Shown in pieces: positions 13,320 to 26,800 of a DNA stretch of 64,000 nucleotides (positions are counted from its first letter, which is position 1; every line of letters starts with the position of its first letter). The notes beneath the pieces were generated by a model, which was not told the origin of the DNA, did no database searches, and saw only the letters and a program-made list of their open reading frames with translations. This stretch comes from Vicia villosa (Eukaryota; Streptophyta; Magnoliopsida; Fabales; Fabaceae). The stretch is taken from assembly GCF_029867415.1 (NCBI RefSeq), contig NC_081183.1, positions 17,542,404 to 17,606,403 of the forward strand. The letters run 5' to 3'. A program made the position numbers and the translations under genes.

Positions 13320-14699
13320 ACTCTCCCCCACTAAAAGAGTTTTCGTCCTCGAAAACATACCTCAAGTAACCAGCTCGTATAAGAGTCCTTCACCTGACTC
13401 TCCAGCTCCCAATTAACAGTACCATCAGTCCATCCTCAAAATCCATCTGACATAACCAACAGGAAGCATGTTTCACACATTCAAATCCCAGTTCTTATGT
13501 CACCTTTGACTATCCAAAGTATACCACCCGCTATATCTCCAAAAAGATTAGCACAACAGAACATAGGTATAACCTATACAATACGCTCAACAAACGAGTA
13601 ATACAATTACACAATTTATAGTATGATCACACTGATCAACACTGCAGTAATGCATTCCATCTACCAAACATACCAACCTTAGACACACCTTTCCATCTAA
13701 GTGATAATGTAATACTTACCTTTTTCATCAACCACTTCCTTCAAGAAACTCAATACTCGTATTCTTATACCATTGAATTCCAATTATCTGACTCCTCTTA
13801 AGTCACACCAGTAATTATCCAACACGTTACATTCCGCTTTTTCTGCACTACTCTGACTACTCATCACAATCACCTATACCAAATAGATTTCTGAGTTTTA
13901 CCTGATTCCGACTCTCTTTACTCCTTCGTTTCAAGGATCATTCTTTACCATCCATGGTACTAGTCCACCACTCATCAATACTTACTCGCACTTAAAACCA
14001 AATTCCTGATTTACTTCATCTATTAAACATTCCAACCATCGGAATGAGTGCACACACAAGTAATTATAATCACGCTCGTCATCCTCGATACACCATTTCT
14101 TACAAAACAACTCGATTTGAGTTTCGCTCTTTTCTAAGAATTAAATCAATTTCTCCCTTCATAGAGTATAATTCCTCATTATATCTGGAATCTACAATAA
14201 CCCCTTGACAACAACACAAAAATATCACAACGTCACATAGCATCAACTCTTCGTTTTAATTCCGCCGAATACGTACTCGTTAATTACGCACAACCATAAT
14301 AACATATTCATCATCTCGGCAATTATTCAAAGGAGTTATAATTCTCCGACACGACATCCTTACATCCACTGAATTCTAAATCCAACATATAGATCAATAC
14401 ATATTCTCTATGTAGGCTTCCGACATATTAATTCCTTACTTCCCGCGAGTAGTACTCATAACACTACTCCTCATCACAATTTTGCTGCGCGACTCCGATT
14501 ACCCATCTTAAGTCATCATCCACCATGTCGCACTCTTTCATATTCACTTCTTCATAAGTTCACACAACATAGTGAGTGATTATTCTCACGGCTCAGTATC
14601 CATCACATCTTAAACCATTAAGGTAACAAAACAAGCTTATCTCTTCTATATGATTTCATCTACTACCAACAAGAGATTTAGGGTGATCAAGTCCTAAAT

Positions 14700-15300
14700 T
14701 TGTCAATATTAGTTGAAAATCATATTTAAGCATAAACCGTCGTTACTACATAATAGTGTCCATTTTCCGAGTTTGCACCCAAACTCATTAACATCGTCAT
14801 AGCCCAATAATTCACTACGGTGTCCTTCTAGGATATCCTTCAGAAGCTCATAACATCAGTTACGCAAATCCAATCACTCAACCTCATTACATCGTTTTCG
14901 TCGATTCTGAATTCACCGCCTTTACTTTGGTAATTCAAAGTCAACCTATCGATCAACTCAACATAATCTTTCTGACCTTCTCTAATCTCGTCAAGAATAC
15001 CACTAGTCATCTTCTAGCATACTCAATCTAACACTATTAGGATCACCTTCACATACCAACTCAAGTCTCTAAATTGTCCAATTAAATCCAACTCATTCAT
15101 CCTTAGCACCGACATATTTAAAGACTTCTTACGCAACACAATAGCACAACATTTATAACTCGTGGTTTTAATCCGAATTCTATTACATCCCTCACGTCCA
15201 ATTATCATCCCACTCGGAATCTCAACAAAGTCTCCCTCACGTCAACAATGTTAGAAATTCTCTACAATCTTTCTTTTATACTTATCGTTACCTTGCCATC
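14700..15300 (-). pseudogene. Decayed chromovirus pol (RNase H to integrase zinc-finger junction)
   Basis: Translation of the minus strand gives fragments typical of the Tekay/Del junction between RNase H and integrase: RKKSLNMSVLRMNELDLIGQ, then DEIREGQKDYVELID and GEFRIDENDVMRLSDWICV. Stops and frame breaks separate them. This is the only recognisable protein homology I found in 13320-16592. It shows that the element descends from a coding Tekay-type ancestor and not from a purely non-coding one. Confidence 0.7.
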
Positions 15301-16592
15301 ACAAATACGATTCCAATAGTTCTAAAGTTTATTCCATCCTTACTATTAATTCACTTCTCCCTAAAATCCATCGGCCCTCAAACCATCTTTATTACCGAAC
15401 AGCTCATCAACTTATTCATCAACATCACGTTCCACTCAATTTTTGTTTCAAACAATCACGGTAGTAGGCATTCCTATCCAACCAGTTTCACGCTTCCATA
15501 ACCGACTTCAGAACCTCTCCTCATAGGGTCACTCTACCGTATTTATAACTCTTCCATAAATTAGAACACAATCCCTCCTCCTCGTAGGTTCAAACGACAC
15601 GTCAATCTGACACTCAGAACCCAAGATATGAATTTTCCAATCATTGCCCGAAAAATGCAACACTGACTCATGCAGCGACACTCTATACGATATATCCAAA
15701 ACTCCTCAATTGGTAGATTCAATTCTTAAAATCACTCCTCAACAAACCTGTTAGTTGTTCCTTCGATCCCTTCAACACTGACACTGACATCCCGTGCAGT
15801 ACCAACAAACAAGTCTAGTTCTAAGAGCACGCGTAACCGCAACTTCACCTCTTTCCAACATCATTCTGTCACAATTAAATATATTACAGCTGCTGCAACC
15901 ATTTTTATAACAAAGTTCATCTCATTAGCTTTCCGACGCTTCAAACGGAACTCAATTCGGGTGTCCAGAACTCCAGTTATGAATTTTCGAAGTTCCGCAG
16001 CTATTCAGCAATTTCCCTGCGTTTTGCATACGAAAATCTCACTCCAAAACTCATTCTCTTCGACTCGATCACCTTCCAAACAGCCCCTTATCGTATCTCT
16101 TCACTTCCAAACATCCTTATAACTTAAGCGACGCATTCCCCCGCCGAAGTCCGCTTTCTGCAACCTCACGACAACAATCCTCCTTGCAAACTCGTAACTG
16201 AACCTCTTCCGAGACGCAAGGCTACTCAACTGACAACTTTGCAGCACACCGGCAGAGCCGACACATCGCAATTCTCCAATCTCCTTCTCTTACAATAACT
16301 GTCAATTACCTCTAATCACCTTCAACTCGGAAAACAACAAACTCCGACAACGCTCGCACTGTCTCCAACAACAGCCTACTGAATCAATCTTCTTCAACTG
16401 AAACAAAACCGAGAAGCGAAGCTTCTCCCCCACTTGTTTCAATCCAACACCTGCAACAAACAACCAAGTACCGACAGTGATTCACTCACATGTCGCGTAC
16501 CAAGGAATAAAATGCCGACAATATACAACTGTCGCGCAACTCAACTGACTCAACAATTGGCCGGACGGACCGACCTGCTCTGATACCACTAT

Positions 16593-18745
16593 TGTAACAC
16601 CCTTCTAAACCCCACGGAAATTAATAAAATAATTTTCAGAGTAAAACATGAAAACAAGGGTGCCACAATTCAATTTAGAACAAATTATCACAAATTCATT
16701 GTCATGCTTTCACTAAGGAACAATCTGTCATAATACACAAACATCTCATGTTTACACAGCGGAGAATTCATCATACGGATAAGCATAACATCATCTATGC
16801 AATATCCCACATAATCTAATACAACAACATGATAGAGTATCATCATAAAACTCTAATCTAACGTTCCCCCAGTGTTACAATATCAGAGCATGACACCGAC
16901 GCTATACTAAACAAACTGACTCATGAGCTAATCCTCACCGAGCCAAAAGCCGCTACTCGCCAATCTGAAATCATCAAAGTAAGGGTGAGTCTCATCACAG
17001 TTAACAAATATTATTGCATCTTAAATAACAACACATCATAGTTATATTATTCACCCAATTCATCATATTCAGATTATCAGGAACATCTATCATTTACACA
17101 AACATCAACAGAACACATCTTTCAAGCAGACCATCATACTCAACATTAATCCAACAAAACACACAAACAACACATCATCAATATTTATAACACTGGAATA
17201 CATCCAATCATGTTATAAAAGTATGCATATGTATGAACTGACACTATGCATGTGGTACCAACCTCGTCAAATGGGAATAACCCATGACCGATCCAACATC
17301 ATCCAGATACGGCCCTGCCAGCACAGATTCCTCACAATGGGAATCATGCCCTTCACTGATCCAACACACCCTTATGGATACAGTATCATCAATGCACATG
17401 AATGAATGCAACATATACAACATACTTATACCATCGTCAAGTCTAATGAGTAACATCATCAAATACTCATTTCATCATCATCATTAACATCATCATCATC
17501 AAAGTATGTTTATATACATTAGCATCATTCAATACAATCAATCATCATCATCATCATCATCATTAAAGAACATACATGTGTCCACATCAATCATCATCAT
17601 CAATAAGAAGAACACACATGTACCCACATCATTCCAATACAATCAATCAACATCATACAATTCTCTACAAATCATCACATCATAATGTTTTCAAAATAAC
17701 AACTCATATTGTCACATGTCATCATATATGTCAACAATATATCATCCAATTAAACAAATCATCACATGACTAATATTTCCACATAGCATGTATTTTAACA
17801 TATCTCATCACTTATATGTACAATACATCAATCACCAAGAAATAAAATCATACTTAAAAATAATTGGATCCACACCTCATTTTATCATTTAAACACGTAG
17901 GTTATCTCATAAGATTCATCGTGCTCGAAACGACACTAAAAACGGACCTACGGTTCGAAAGTTACACATCATTTAACTTTCCCAAGAAAACAACTAACGC
18001 TACAGTACGCGGCGCGACCAAGACTACGCGGCGCGACCTGAAGCCATACCAACACGTTCGCGGCGCCAACTCATGGACGCGGCGCGATGCGAGGAAAAGT
18101 ACGCCTTCGCGGCGCCAACACTAGGACGCGGCGCGAACTGGCGATTTCATAGATTTTCGGGTCTGCGTCAGACCTGCGATTTGACTCAATTTGAGTCCAA
18201 AACCGACTCTAAACATCATATACAGGCAGCTAATCATCAATTGCATCATTATTCATCATCACACATCAAAACAACACATAATCAACCAATAATCCATTGC
18301 AATTTTCATCAATTCATAACCTCCCTAAACCTAACATATGACCCAATTGACTCAACAACATCCCTAATCAATATTATTATCTAAGAACACGATAATAGAT
18401 GATAACCAGAGAGTCCCCCCTTACCTTAGCCAAGAGTTCTTGATCTTTGGTCCTCTCCTCCTTGTTTCCTCTTTACGTTCCTCAGCTCTTCTCTTCCACT
18501 TCTCATCTTTCACGTTCTGACTCCTTTTTCCTCATTTTCCAATTTTCCTTATTATTTTATAAAATAAGCCTTAATTGGAACAAGACCTTTTACTAACATA
18601 GCACCCCCCCCTCTTTACTAACACCACACTTGGCCCAATAGCCTATCTCATATTTCTTTCCAAATAATTCCACAAAATACTGAATAATTCCAAATAATAA
18701 TTTAATTTCCAATTAAATTAAATTTAGAAAGTATGGGGTGTTACA
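16593..18745 (-). repeat. 5' LTR of the Tekay-like element
   Basis: Second LTR copy, 2153 bp, equal in length to the left copy. The gcggcgc motif array lies at about 18008-18136. The primer site abuts it at its left side (16577-16588), which makes it the 5' LTR on the minus strand. Confidence 0.92.
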
Positions 18746-19601
18746 GACCATGCCGTTATTCGCTACCTTTTAACAAAGAAGGACGCTAAACCAAGATTGC
18801 TAAGATGGGTTCTTTTACTATAAGAATTCTATTTGGAAATTAAAGATAAAAAAGGGACCGAGAACGTAGTAGCTGATCATCTTTCTAGACTCAAAAATCT
18901 TAAACCCGAACAACTCCCAATAGATGATGAATTCCAGTACGATAAACTAATTTCATTAATTGAAGAAAACAAACCAGGTCAGCAAGTAGAAACCATTTTG
19001 GCTTTCTCATCTATTCCTTGGTATGCAGATTTCGTAAATTATTTGGCCGCAAATGTTCTACCACCCGATCTCACATACCAACAAAAGAAGAAATTCTTCC
19101 ATGACCTAAAACACTACTATTGGGATGAACCCTTGCTTTTTCAAGAGAGGACCCGATGGAATTTTCCGTCGATGTGTCCCGAAGAGGAAATCGAAAATGT
19201 TATCACCCATTGTCATTCCGCACCATATTGTGGACATGCGAACACGTCTAAAACTTGCGCGAAAATTCTATAATTTGGCCTTTTCTAGCCTAACCTATGG
19301 AAAGACGTATTCGCTGCCGTAAAAAGATGTGATCGATGCCAGCGCACAGATAACATATCTCGGTGCGACGAAATGCCACAAAAAGGCATTTTAGAAGTAG
19401 AAATTTTCAATGTATGGGGAATAGACTTCATGGGACCATTTCCATCCTCTTTCGGAAATAAATATATACTCGTCGTAGTAGACTATGTCTCTAAATCGAT
19501 CGAAGCTATAGCGTCACCAACAAACGATACCCGAGTAGTAATCAAACTTTTTAAGAACATAATTTTTCTACGATTCGGTATACCAAGACTCTGCACCAAG
19601 C
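18746..19601 (+). pseudogene. Athila RNase H end and integrase (continuation after nested insertion)
   Basis: Picks up the interrupted Athila RNase H at the target duplication. It shows the conserved RNase H to integrase linker (ENVVADHLSRLKNL, about 18866), then an integrase zinc-finger region with HCHSAPYCGH near 19210 and CDRCQ near 19332. The integrase core follows with [18 protein letters not shown] (about 19419) and [10 protein letters not shown] frame break near 19270 splits the zinc-finger region. Homology stops near 19590 at FGIPR, before the second catalytic Asp. Fourteen bases of unknown origin precede the next LTR. Confidence 0.85.
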
Positions 19602-20385
19602 TGTTTGACTCTGATGACATTCAAACGTTGTTTACACAAACATCAGATCAGAAGCAAGTACTAGACTGGCAGGCTACGCTGACTAACAAAAGGAACGTTA
19701 GAAGCTATTAAAGGCAACGTCAGTAGACATAGCGGAAACAAGGCTCAAGGTAGTTGACAAAAGAGTGAAACATTAAATGCAATGTTGTACGCAATACGCA
19801 AAGCATTAAATGCTCCCAACGGTCATCTTCTCAAGTGCCTATAAATATGAAGTTCTGATGAGAAGCTATATACAACACTTGCGCACTATCCAGAATTGCT
19901 GTCAAATCCAAAAGCTCTCAAACTTCATCATCAAGCTCACTACATTACTGTTGTAATATCTTAGTGAGATTTAAGCTTAAACTTAAGAGAAAATCACAGT
20001 TGTGATAATAGCTTTATAAGAAGCATTGTAACTCTTAAAAGAATTTGTTTACATTAATTTGTAAGTTCTAGAGTGATCAGGTTGTTGATCAGTATACTCT
20101 GGCAAGTCTTAGAAGTTGTCTAAGCAGTTTGTTCCTAGAGTGATCAGGTTGTGATCAGGATACTCTAGAAGACTTAGCAGTTGGCTAAGTGGAAAACCAT
20201 TGTAATCAAGTGTGATTAGTGGATTAAATCCTCAGGTGAGGTAAATCACTCCAAGGGGGTGGACTGGAGTAGTTTAGTTAACAACGAACCAGGATAAAAA
20301 TTATTGTTCAAATTTTTTTTATCTTACAAGTTTTAAAGCTACACTTATTCAAACCCCCCCTTTCTAAGTGTTTTTCTATCCTTCA
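19602..20385 (+). repeat. Lone LTR, probably of a Copia SIRE/Maximus-type element
   Basis: Starts TGTTTGACTCTGATGAC and ends after a C-run and AAGTGTTTTTCTATCCTTCA, the layout I know from legume SIRE/Maximus LTRs. It has a TATA-like tataaatatg near 19843 and internal near-repeats of tctagagtgatcaggttg (about 20071 and 20137). No internal domain accompanies it. The flanks are two different element families and the adjoining five bases (caagc and ttatc) do not match. This is therefore not a simple solo LTR with target duplication. Confidence 0.6.
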
Positions 20386-20865
20386 TTATCATGATAAGCA
20401 AAGGAAAGTAATTGAGTTCCAAAAAGATGATCACGTGTTCCTGAGAGTTACTCCAATAACTGGTGTTGGTAGAGCTTTGAAGTCTCAAAAACTCATTATG
20501 TGTTTCATCGGTCCTTATCAGATTTTGTAGAGGGTAGGAGAAGTGGACTATCACATTGCTTTACCCCAGTCACTTGTTAAACTTTATGATGTGTTTCATG
20601 TGTCTCGGTTGAGGAGATACATTTCGGATCCTTTGCATGTGATACAAATGGATGATGTACATGTGAGAGATAACCTGACTGTTGAAACATCTCACATGGG
20701 AATAGAGGATCGAGAGGTGAAGCAGTTGCGTGGTAAAGATATTACCTTGTTGAAGGTAGTATAGGGAGGACCAGCTGGTGAAAGCATGACGTGTGAGCGT
20801 GAGGATTAGATGAGAGAGTCGTACCCAACTATGTTTTCATCAGGTAATTTTTGGAGACGAAAATT
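20386..20865 (+). pseudogene. 3' end of a Tekay/Del chromovirus pol (integrase C-terminus, chromodomain-like)
   Basis: Encodes the end of a chromovirus integrase and tail: LYDVFHVSRLRRYISDP (about 20583), DDVHVRDNLTVET and REVKQLRGKDITLLKVV. A polypurine tract (aagtgggggtag) follows near 20870. There are in-frame stops at 20527 and 20762. Everything upstream of the integrase tail is missing, replaced by the lone LTR. Confidence 0.85.
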
Positions 20866-20882
20866 CTTCAAGTGGGGGTAGT

Positions 20883-23800
20883 TGTAACATCCTAATTATA
20901 ATTTTGTCAATCATAATAATTATCAGTAAATGTTGTGTGATTTATTCGATTTATTAGATTATTTGGTGGGGATGAGAGTCCTGGAGTTAGGGACATAGTA
21001 AGGTAATTATAGGCGAATTAGAGTAAAATAATATATGAATTATATTATTATTTATTTAATTATTCAAACAATAAAAATAAAAGAGAGTGTAGAGATTATG
21101 AGGGCAAAAGTAATATTAACACGTGAGTGAGTAAGGGCTTGTTGGGAAAAGTCTAAACAGTAATAATATTTTAATAGGAATAGGGGAAAGAGTGGTCAGT
21201 TTTACATCGTACGTGAAATTGGAGAAAACCGTAAGAGAAGTGCTAGGGTTAAGAGAAAGAAAAAGGGGACGTCCATCCATTCGACCTGGAGAGATCAATT
21301 GCTAAGAGTAACAAGGCAAGGGTAGGTAATTGTGGTTGATTATGACTTATATGAGGATAGGGTAGGTGTAGGTTTTTGTTGATTTTATCGATTCATGATG
21401 ATCGCGTATGAGTAATTATGATAATGATGTGTGAGATGCCATGATTTAAATCTAATATGTATATGTTGATGAACTGCTGTTGAACTGTGAATTATACTGA
21501 TTATGATGTGATTATGATGCATATTGAATGAGTTTAATGCCTAAAAATTGACCCTGGAATGATCAGGAACTACGGGGAATTGCAACTGCGAAGTTGCTGC
21601 TCGCACGGATTCGTCGGGCGAGCCATAGGCGAGTGTTGAAGCGGTAAAGCGACAAGCAACAAAAGTCTTGGAAATATTTATCCGAGAAATTATCGTCTTC
21701 ACAGGGATTACTGGTGCTGAATTTCCGTTCGACGGATTCTTAGTTCTTGAGTTCGGATTAAATGGGTTTTAAGTAAAAATGGAAAATATAACATATGAAC
21801 ATAAAATAAAACATTCTTTGGAAAGAAATAACTTATCAGGCATGTAAATACCCTCACTCATCACAAACTTAAGCCTATCACTCTGTTGCATTCAAATTAC
21901 AATACTCGTCAGAATCGCCACATATCCCTCACATCAATGTCCATTTCTGCAACACCGACGAAAGTTCAACTATATTGCTCTTTCGACAATGTCTCAACCG
22001 ATCAAACAACACAAAAGCTTTAAACTCTGATATCATGTGGATGTTAACCCCAAACCCTATGTCTAGAATCTAGAACTAACAGGTATTCTCCTAATCAAGA
22101 TTCATGAGGCATATTTCCATAACAATATAAATCCGAAGCGATTAAGAAAAAAGATCAGAAAAACACCGATTAAGATTTGTAAAGCAAACTTTATACAACT
22201 AGTAGAAAAAGTAACAAACATCCATGTATTTAGAGTAATTTACATACAAACTCAACAAAATAGAAATACAAAGAAAAGAAAAGAAGAAAACCAAACATCT
22301 CACGGTTTATCATCGCTGATTGATGAGAAATCAACTCTCGAATAATCCATTTGCAAGTCCCAAATGTTAATTCCAAGCTAAATCTACCAAAAAATGAAGG
22401 TTGATGAGTTGGGGTTCAAAAATACTCAAATCACAAGGGCTTTTCAAGGTTGTAGTGTGGCTTGGTTAACAAATAAGGGTAAGTCCTAAAGCTAATCGAA
22501 ACAAAAACTTGCCTAAACCTAAGGGAGTAATTACTTCAATAAAGTTTCAAACAATAGAATTTCAATCAAACTTCTTCTTTCATTCAAAGTTCCACACCAA
22601 ACACAATACTTATTGCACACTTTCATTCCATACTCTTTTTTATTTTTATTTTTCAAACTTTTCTCTTTTTTGTTTCTTTTTCTTTCTTTTTCACTTATTT
22701 TCTTTTCTTTTTCTCAACCTCATAACAACTAAGCAAGCAAGCAAGTAATCAATCTCTCCCCAACTTAAATTCAACCAACATTAATGTGTGAATACTCCTT
22801 TTTTCTAAGGTAAAGTAAAAACTCACACATCAACACAAAGTTGAGGGTTAAATAAAACAAATAATCAACATCCATGCAAAAATGAGAACCAAGCACTCAT
22901 AGCAAGCATTTAGCAAAAATAACATGGACATTGACAAAAAAGCTCAACAAGGATAACAAAAGATCACACACTCACAAGGTGAATTGATTATTTAGCTATG
23001 GTTTTTGTGCTCAAAATCAAAAAAATACTTTGATCACTTTCATGCTTTCACTAAATCAATACAAACAACAAATTAAACATAATAAAATCTAGTTAAAACA
23101 AGAATTGTCGGTCTCCTGCATATATGAACAATGGAAAGCTTCCTCACAAATGGTGGAAAAGGGAACTAAAGTGATTCATATCATGAAAACGTAATGCAAA
23201 AAGAATGAATGACATGATAATGTACAAATGACAAGTTTCCTAATCATGCTATGCTATAGAAAGCGATAAACGAGTACCTTGCACGTACAACTTTGAACAC
23301 TATCATTATCGCATAATTGGCATGTTAAAACAATCAAAATCGGAGAATCACCAAATGTTACTTCAAGCGATCAGGCCAAAATTTGAATCCAAACAACAAT
23401 AAAAAGAATTAAACATAGTACTATTAATTACTACTAAATAGCCTAGGTGAAAGTGGAAAAACAGAGGGGATCCAAGTGAACAAATAAAAAGAATTCACTA
23501 GCTGAAAGTAGTAGGGTGCGCTAAGCGCGCTACACCAGAAACGCAAAAACCAGTCCAAAAGACTGCAACGCTGATGTGGCCTCCACTTAACACCTACACA
23601 TCTCATTTTACACAACTAACAAAATTTACAAAAGTCAAAACCATTGGGGTGCCTCCCAACAAGCGCTTGTTTTACGTTGAATGCTCGACGCCTTTATTGT
23701 GCACTAGTAGTAACTTCCTCCACGATACGCCAATGCTTTCACCTTGACGCACGCCTAAAGAAAATGCCTAACCACACACTTGAACAAATGTTACGAAACA

Positions 23801-26440
23801 ATACTATTTACAACAATACGTAAACACCACATATGTGCACAACTTGAACAATAAGAAAAAACATAATTTTTACTAACAGTTTGGTGAAAATGAATAAACA
23901 AGTTAAAAAGTGAAGATTTGTAATCAAAGAGATAATATGAGTTTAACTTGTTTAGTCAGTTCCCCAAACAAAACTGAAGTATGTATAACTGTATACAAGC
24001 ATACAAGTATCAATATATACGATATCTACAAAACTCAAAAACAAAGAAACTATTGCAATCTGATCCAATAGAGACACCAATCCCTGACAACGATGCCATT
24101 TTGTTGAAGCGGTAAAGCAGCAAGCAACAAAAGTTTTGGAATATTTATCCGGTAAATTATCGTCTCCACAAGGATTAGTGGTACTGAATTATCGTTCAAC
24201 GGATTCTTAGTTCTCGAGTTCGGGTTAAATGGGTTTTAAGTAAAAACGGAAAATAAAATATATGAACATGAAATAAATATATTCTTTGGAAAGAAATAAC
24301 TTATCAGGCATTTAAATACACTCACTCGTCACAAACTTAAGCCTACTACTCTGTTGCATCAACTTACAATACTCGTCAAAATCACCACATATCCCTCACA
24401 ACAATGTCCATTTCTGCAACACCGGCGAGAGTTCAACTATATTTCTCTTTCGACGATGTCTCAACAGATGAAACAACACAGAAGCATTAAACTTTGATAT
24501 TATGTGGATGTTAACCCCAAACCCTATGTCTAGAATCTAAAACTAATAAGTATTCTCCTAATCAAGATTCGCGAAGCATATTTCAATAACAACATAAATC
24601 CAAATCGATTTAGCAAAAAGATCAGAAAAACACCAATTAAGATTTGTAAAGCAAACTTTATACAACTAATATAAAGAGTAATAAACATCCATGTGTTTCG
24701 AGTAATTTACATTCAAACTCAGCAAAAGAGAAATACAAAGAAAATAAAAGAAGAAAACCAAACATCTCACGGTTTATCATCGTCGATTGATGAGAAATCA
24801 ACTCCCGAATCATCCATTTGCAAGTCCCAAATATTGTTTCCAAGCTAAATCTACCAAAAAATGAAGATTGATGAGTTGGGGTTCAAAAATACCCAAAACA
24901 TAACCTAAAAAATCTGTTTCCCCCTATTTATACACTTTGAAATTCGCAGAGCACGCACCGCACGCTGGGACGGCGCGTCATGTTGTCTGGGTTGTCAACA
25001 AAATTTTAGCCTTAGTAAAATTGCCATAACTTGACAACCCTAACTCTGATTTACGCTCGGTTCGACGTGTTGGAAAGCTTATTTAATTTCCTATTTATAA
25101 ATTAATAAATATCAACCAAATTAATGATTTATTATTCTTTGATTTTGAGCCTTATTCGTTGATGAGTTGCTCAAAATCGCGCGTTTAAAGCCATGTCTTC
25201 GACACTTTATTGCCCATGCTCGAAATACGCGTCAATACCTACAATATGAATATAAAACTATCAAATGGTATGCAAATACACGAAAACTTAATAATACACA
25301 AAGTATACATATTTACACAATTAGAGTAGATTATTCACACGATATAAACAAAAAGTATCGATAAGTGCCACATATTACATATACAAAATAACGAAATTTT
25401 GACACTTATCAACGAGTGTTAGGCAAGGAGTTTGCCGCGGTTTCATCGGGCGAGCTCGAGGCGAGGGGCCTTGGGGGTCTGAGATAGAAGCGAATCGCAC
25501 ATGGGGGGTTATTGGAAATGACTTTCGTCGGGCGAGCTGGAGGCGTGAATTTCACCGAGGCATCGCTGGGCGTATGAAGCAGCGAGAGGAGTGGAATCGC
25601 AGATTTCGTCGGGCGAGCTCTAGACGAGGAATTCGCCACTGTGTCGTCTGGCGAGAGAAGGGCGAGCAGACTATGAGTGTGGGCAGAATGCGTGGTAACT
25701 TGAGTTTCGGGACTCCGTTTGATGCGTCGTTCGAAGTGTTAGGAAGTTGCCGCACATACCTATATTGTGATATAATTATATGAATTATTTGAGTATTATC
25801 CCAATGCGTAATGTGTTTAGGGATGTGGATTATTGTGCGTTATCTGTGTTTTTAATTGTTTTATGAGAAATTGATGAAGATGTTGCGATGATGTTATTAT
25901 AATGATATTGTAATGATACCTTAATGATGTTGCATGGCTTGAATATATGTATATACATGCTATTGCTAATGATGAATGTGATGTTGAAGACATACTTGCT
26001 TAGGTGTGATCGAACATATGTGTGTTGTTGTTGTTGCAAGAGTCCATGCATACATGATAAATGAACTTTGGTTCTGTTTATGATGTGGCCTCGCTCTATG
26101 GTGATGGACCTAATGCGGGTAGCTAGGATTCCTTGTCTGAGGGTTTTAGTGAAGCCTTACTATGATGATAACGAATGGTGATGGCTCCGGTTCCAAGAGG
26201 GAATCAATTTTATGGTGGAGATCATGGAGGGAAATGAACCAAGTGTTCATAATTGGTACCACATGCATTTAGTAGTGTCATTTCATGACATTCTACGTGA
26301 CATTGCATGATCTTTTTAATGATGTGTTTTGTGATGAATATTAAGTCGCTAAGGGCTTACATGACGAATTATATAATGATAGTTATGTGTGTGTTATTTA
26401 TGAGGAATGAAGTTGTGAGTATATGTTGTATTGCCCCCTA
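20883..26440 (+). repeat. 3' LTR of the chromovirus, split by a later insertion
   Basis: Begins TGTAACATCC directly after the polypurine tract. It runs to 21633, is interrupted by the Athila-like element, and continues from 25412 to roughly 26440, where recognisable sequence fades without the expected GGGTGTTACA end. It carries at least four near-copies of TCGTCGGGCGAGCTxGAGGCGAG on both sides of the insertion (about 21611, 25444, 25527, 25608). Open frames at 25409-25783 are by-products of this GC-rich array. Confidence 0.65.
21634..25411 (-). mobile_element. Internally deleted Athila-like LTR element, non-coding
   Basis: Inserted into the chromovirus LTR. The flanking pentamers are gcgag (21629-21633) and acgag (25412-25416), a target duplication with one mismatch. 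The complete 5' LTR is on the right (24102-25411), and the matching 3' LTR on the left (21634 to about 22431) lacks its distal part. A degenerate tRNA-Asp primer site (reverse of TGGCATCGTTGTCAGGGAT) lies at about 24080-24099. The interior has no gene. Near 23645 it shows the TGGGAGGCACC-type sequence (reverse strand) seen downstream of Athila pol. The 5' LTR has a TATA-like tataaatag (reverse) at about 24925, just downstream of a CpG-rich block. Confidence 0.7.
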
Positions 26441-26800
26441 ATAATCGACATGCAAAAGTTCAAAAATCTTTAAATTAAACTAAGCCATTTACTATGATAT
26501 TGTCTAATTTCTAAGAAAACCTAAAAAACCTTCCAACTGGTGCACCAAAGTCCTTCTCCTTCGACATTTGATTAAGGGCATTTAACTAAAACACCTTCAA
26601 AGCCGCTTGCTACAGCTTCCCACGCATAACCCTAATTTTATAGTTCGTGAAACAAATAATGATTATTTGGTTGCAGAATTAATCCGGTTGGGCCTCAATA
26701 TTTTGTTGTTTTTTCTTAGGCCTGCACAATGTTTCCTTGGCCTTTGTTTATAAATGTTTTCTGATATATTATGCTTATAACCCTAATTTGGTAGTTAAAT
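26441..26800. other. Intergenic spacer, nothing recognised
   Basis: AT-rich DNA between the end of the recognisable chromovirus LTR and the Mutator-like element. I see no coding frame, RNA gene or repeat boundary here. Confidence 0.4.

Larger units (their letters stand above)
11167..18745 (-). mobile_element. Non-autonomous Tekay-like LTR retrotransposon, recently inserted
   Basis: Complete element: two LTRs of 2153 bp (11167-13319 and 16593-18745) begin TGTAACACCC and end GGGTGTTACA, and flank 3.3 kb of interior. A 5-bp target duplication, gacca, sits at 11162-11166 and 18746-18750. The orientation is minus: the tRNA-Met-type primer site (reverse of TGGTATCAGAGC) lies at 16577-16588 next to the right LTR. 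The polypurine tract (reverse of ctctcccccact, from about 13321) lies next to the left LTR. I found only two base differences between the LTRs (11259/16685 and 12175/17601), so insertion was recent. The interior has no usable gene, only decayed chromovirus pol, so movement must have relied on proteins from another copy. Confidence 0.93.

Noticed and set aside
22509..22748. Phe-rich 79-residue frame
   Set aside because: Product of a T-rich tract in the non-coding interior of the Athila-like element; no domain or codon pattern.
25409..25783. Overlapping frames on both strands in GC-rich DNA
   Set aside because: GC-rich repeat array in an LTR lacks stops by composition; the translations are arginine/proline-rich and unrelated to any family.
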